From Alphaproteobacteria bacterium MarineAlpha10_Bin2 (lineage in GTDB: Bacteria > Pseudomonadota > Alphaproteobacteria > UBA828), in contig PTKB01000068.1 of the NCBI GenBank assembly GCA_002937555.1, positions 1-10,743 of the forward strand: a stretch of DNA of 10,743 bases, written 5' to 3'. Numbering within the stretch: the first letter of the stretch is position 1; the number at the start of each line of letters is the position of its first letter. The translations under genes were made by a program, and so were the position numbers. The notes under the pieces are model-generated. The model saw only the letters and a list, made by a program, of their open reading frames with translations. It ran no database searches and was not told where the DNA came from. Positions 10,174-10,743 of the stretch are shown here, in pieces.

Positions 10174-10647
10174 ATGGAAAAGCATCCAATGACGCCCGAG
10201 GGCCACGCCAAGTTGAAGGAAGAACTTGGCCGCCTGAAATCTGAGGAGCGGCCGCGCATCATCCGTGAAATCGGCACCGCGCGCGAGCATGGCGACCTGT
10301 CCGAAAACGCCGAATACCACGCGGCCAAAGACCGCCAGGGCATGATCGAGGCCCGCATCAGTGAGCTGGAAAGCAAAATCGGCTTGGCGGAGGTCATCGA
10401 TATCTCCAACCTGTCGGGCGACCATATTCAGTTTGGCGCCAAAGTCACCGTGGTCGATGAGAAAACGGATGAAAAGAGCACCTATCAGATCGTCGGCGCA
10501 GACGAGGCGGAAGTGAATGAGGGCCGGCTCTCAATATCCTCGCCATTGGCGCGCGCGCTGATCGGCAAGACGAGTGGTGACGCCATCGAGATCAACACCC
10601 CAAACGGCGCGCGCAACTACGAAATTCTCAACGTTAAATACAGTTAG
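10174..10647 (+). CDS. greA: transcription elongation factor GreA
   Basis: Binds the secondary channel of RNA polymerase and stimulates cleavage of backtracked RNA so that stalled complexes resume. 157 residues, the usual length. The N-terminal coiled coil (about 8-75) carries the catalytic tip D41 and E44 in GDLSENAEYHAAKDRQG (40-56). The C-terminal FKBP-like domain includes FGAKVTVVDE, then YQIVGADEAEVNEGRLSISSPLARALIG and the terminal YEILNVKYS. ATG 10174 is chosen because family members begin MEKxPMT; upstream purine runs AAGAG (10161-10165) and AAAGG (10167-10171) can serve as ribosome binding site. It follows carB by 98 bases on the same strand; in Pseudomonas aeruginosa greA is reported in one operon with carA and carB. 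I saw no convincing separate promoter in the gap, so co-transcription with carAB is a fair guess. Confidence 0.97.
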   Translation: MEKHPMTPEGHAKLKEELGRLKSEERPRIIREIGTAREHGDLSENAEYHAAKDRQGMIEARISELESKIGLAEVIDISNLSGDHIQFGAKVTVVDEKTDEKSTYQIVGADEAEVNEGRLSISSPLARALIGKTSGDAIEINTPNGARNYEILNVKYS

Positions 10648-10651
10648 GGTG

Positions 10652-10674
10652 GCGCCGGGCTTGTCGCCTGGCGC
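10652..10674 (+). terminator. hairpin just after greA, possible terminator without T run
   Basis: Left arm GCGCCGGGC (10652-10660) and right arm GCCTGGCGC (10666-10674) form a 9-base-pair GC-rich stem with one G-U pair and a 5-base TTGTC loop, starting 4 bases after the greA stop. The sequence that follows is AACGTCAAGG, so the U run of an intrinsic terminator is missing. Position and strength suggest transcript-end protection or a non-canonical terminator. Confidence 0.45.
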
Positions 10675-10709
10675 AACGTCAAGGTACCCTTCTCCGTAGG
10701 GATCAAATC

Positions 10710-10715
10710 AAGGAG
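10710..10715 (+). promoter_or_regulatory. strong ribosome binding site for the gene starting at 10723
   Basis: AAGGAG is a near-perfect Shine-Dalgarno sequence, 7 bases ahead of ATG 10723. It is the best ribosome binding site in the window and is the main reason to accept the cut-off gene that follows. Confidence 0.75.
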
Positions 10716-10722
10716 TGGAAAA

Positions 10723-10743
10723 ATGGCCGAGCGCTTTGGGTTG
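10723..10743 (+). CDS. start of an unidentified gene, cut by the window edge
   Basis: ATG 10723 opens a frame reading MAERFGL to the last base of the window. Only seven residues are visible, so no product can be named. It lies 75 bases beyond greA on the same strand, after the hairpin at 10652-10674, which suggests a separate transcription unit or an attenuated continuation of the carAB-greA transcript. Reality of the start rests on the AAGGAG at ideal spacing. Confidence 0.6.

Noticed and set aside
10687..10701. CCCT/AGGG inverted repeat upstream of the last gene
   Set aside because: Only four base pairs around a 7-base loop; expected by chance.

Overview
The window looks like a conserved chromosomal block of an alphaproteobacterium. 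This rests on the gene order (yqeY-dnaG-rpoD on one strand, carA-carB-greA on the other), the GC-rich codon use, an alphaproteobacterial-looking insert at the CarB mid-junction, and a sigma-70 with a long acidic region 1.1. I cannot name a genus.

Left part, minus strand, read right to left: a predicted exported serine hydrolase of the penicillin-binding/beta-lactamase fold (3587-5398), then yqeY (2927-3382), dnaG primase (936-2807) and the first 220 codons of rpoD (661 to 1, running off the window). A promoter-like TTGATC/TATATT pair sits just upstream of yqeY, and a TTGACA-containing promoter candidate lies in the 274-base dnaG-rpoD gap. This is the macromolecular-synthesis cluster (primase plus primary sigma factor), with yqeY in the first position. 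The rpoD fragment ends in a pure 9-base tandem repeat coding Pro-Gly-Ala, which is the first thing in the window.

Right part, plus strand: carA (5596-6801) and carB (6794-10075) overlap by 8 bases and encode the two subunits of carbamoyl-phosphate synthetase, which feeds pyrimidine and arginine synthesis. After 98 bases comes greA (10174-10647), the transcript-cleavage elongation factor, followed by a strong hairpin and the first seven codons of an unidentified gene with a good ribosome binding site (10723 onward).

Most of the window is ordinary housekeeping DNA and I see no new multi-gene system. The points worth a second look are the Pro-Gly-Ala repeat in the primary sigma factor; a chain of two tiny reading frames joined by ATGA overlaps that leads into the first carA ATG; the serine hydrolase, with off-consensus second and third motifs and an unassigned N-terminal half, placed between two housekeeping blocks; and a nested palindrome cluster in the rpoD leader.
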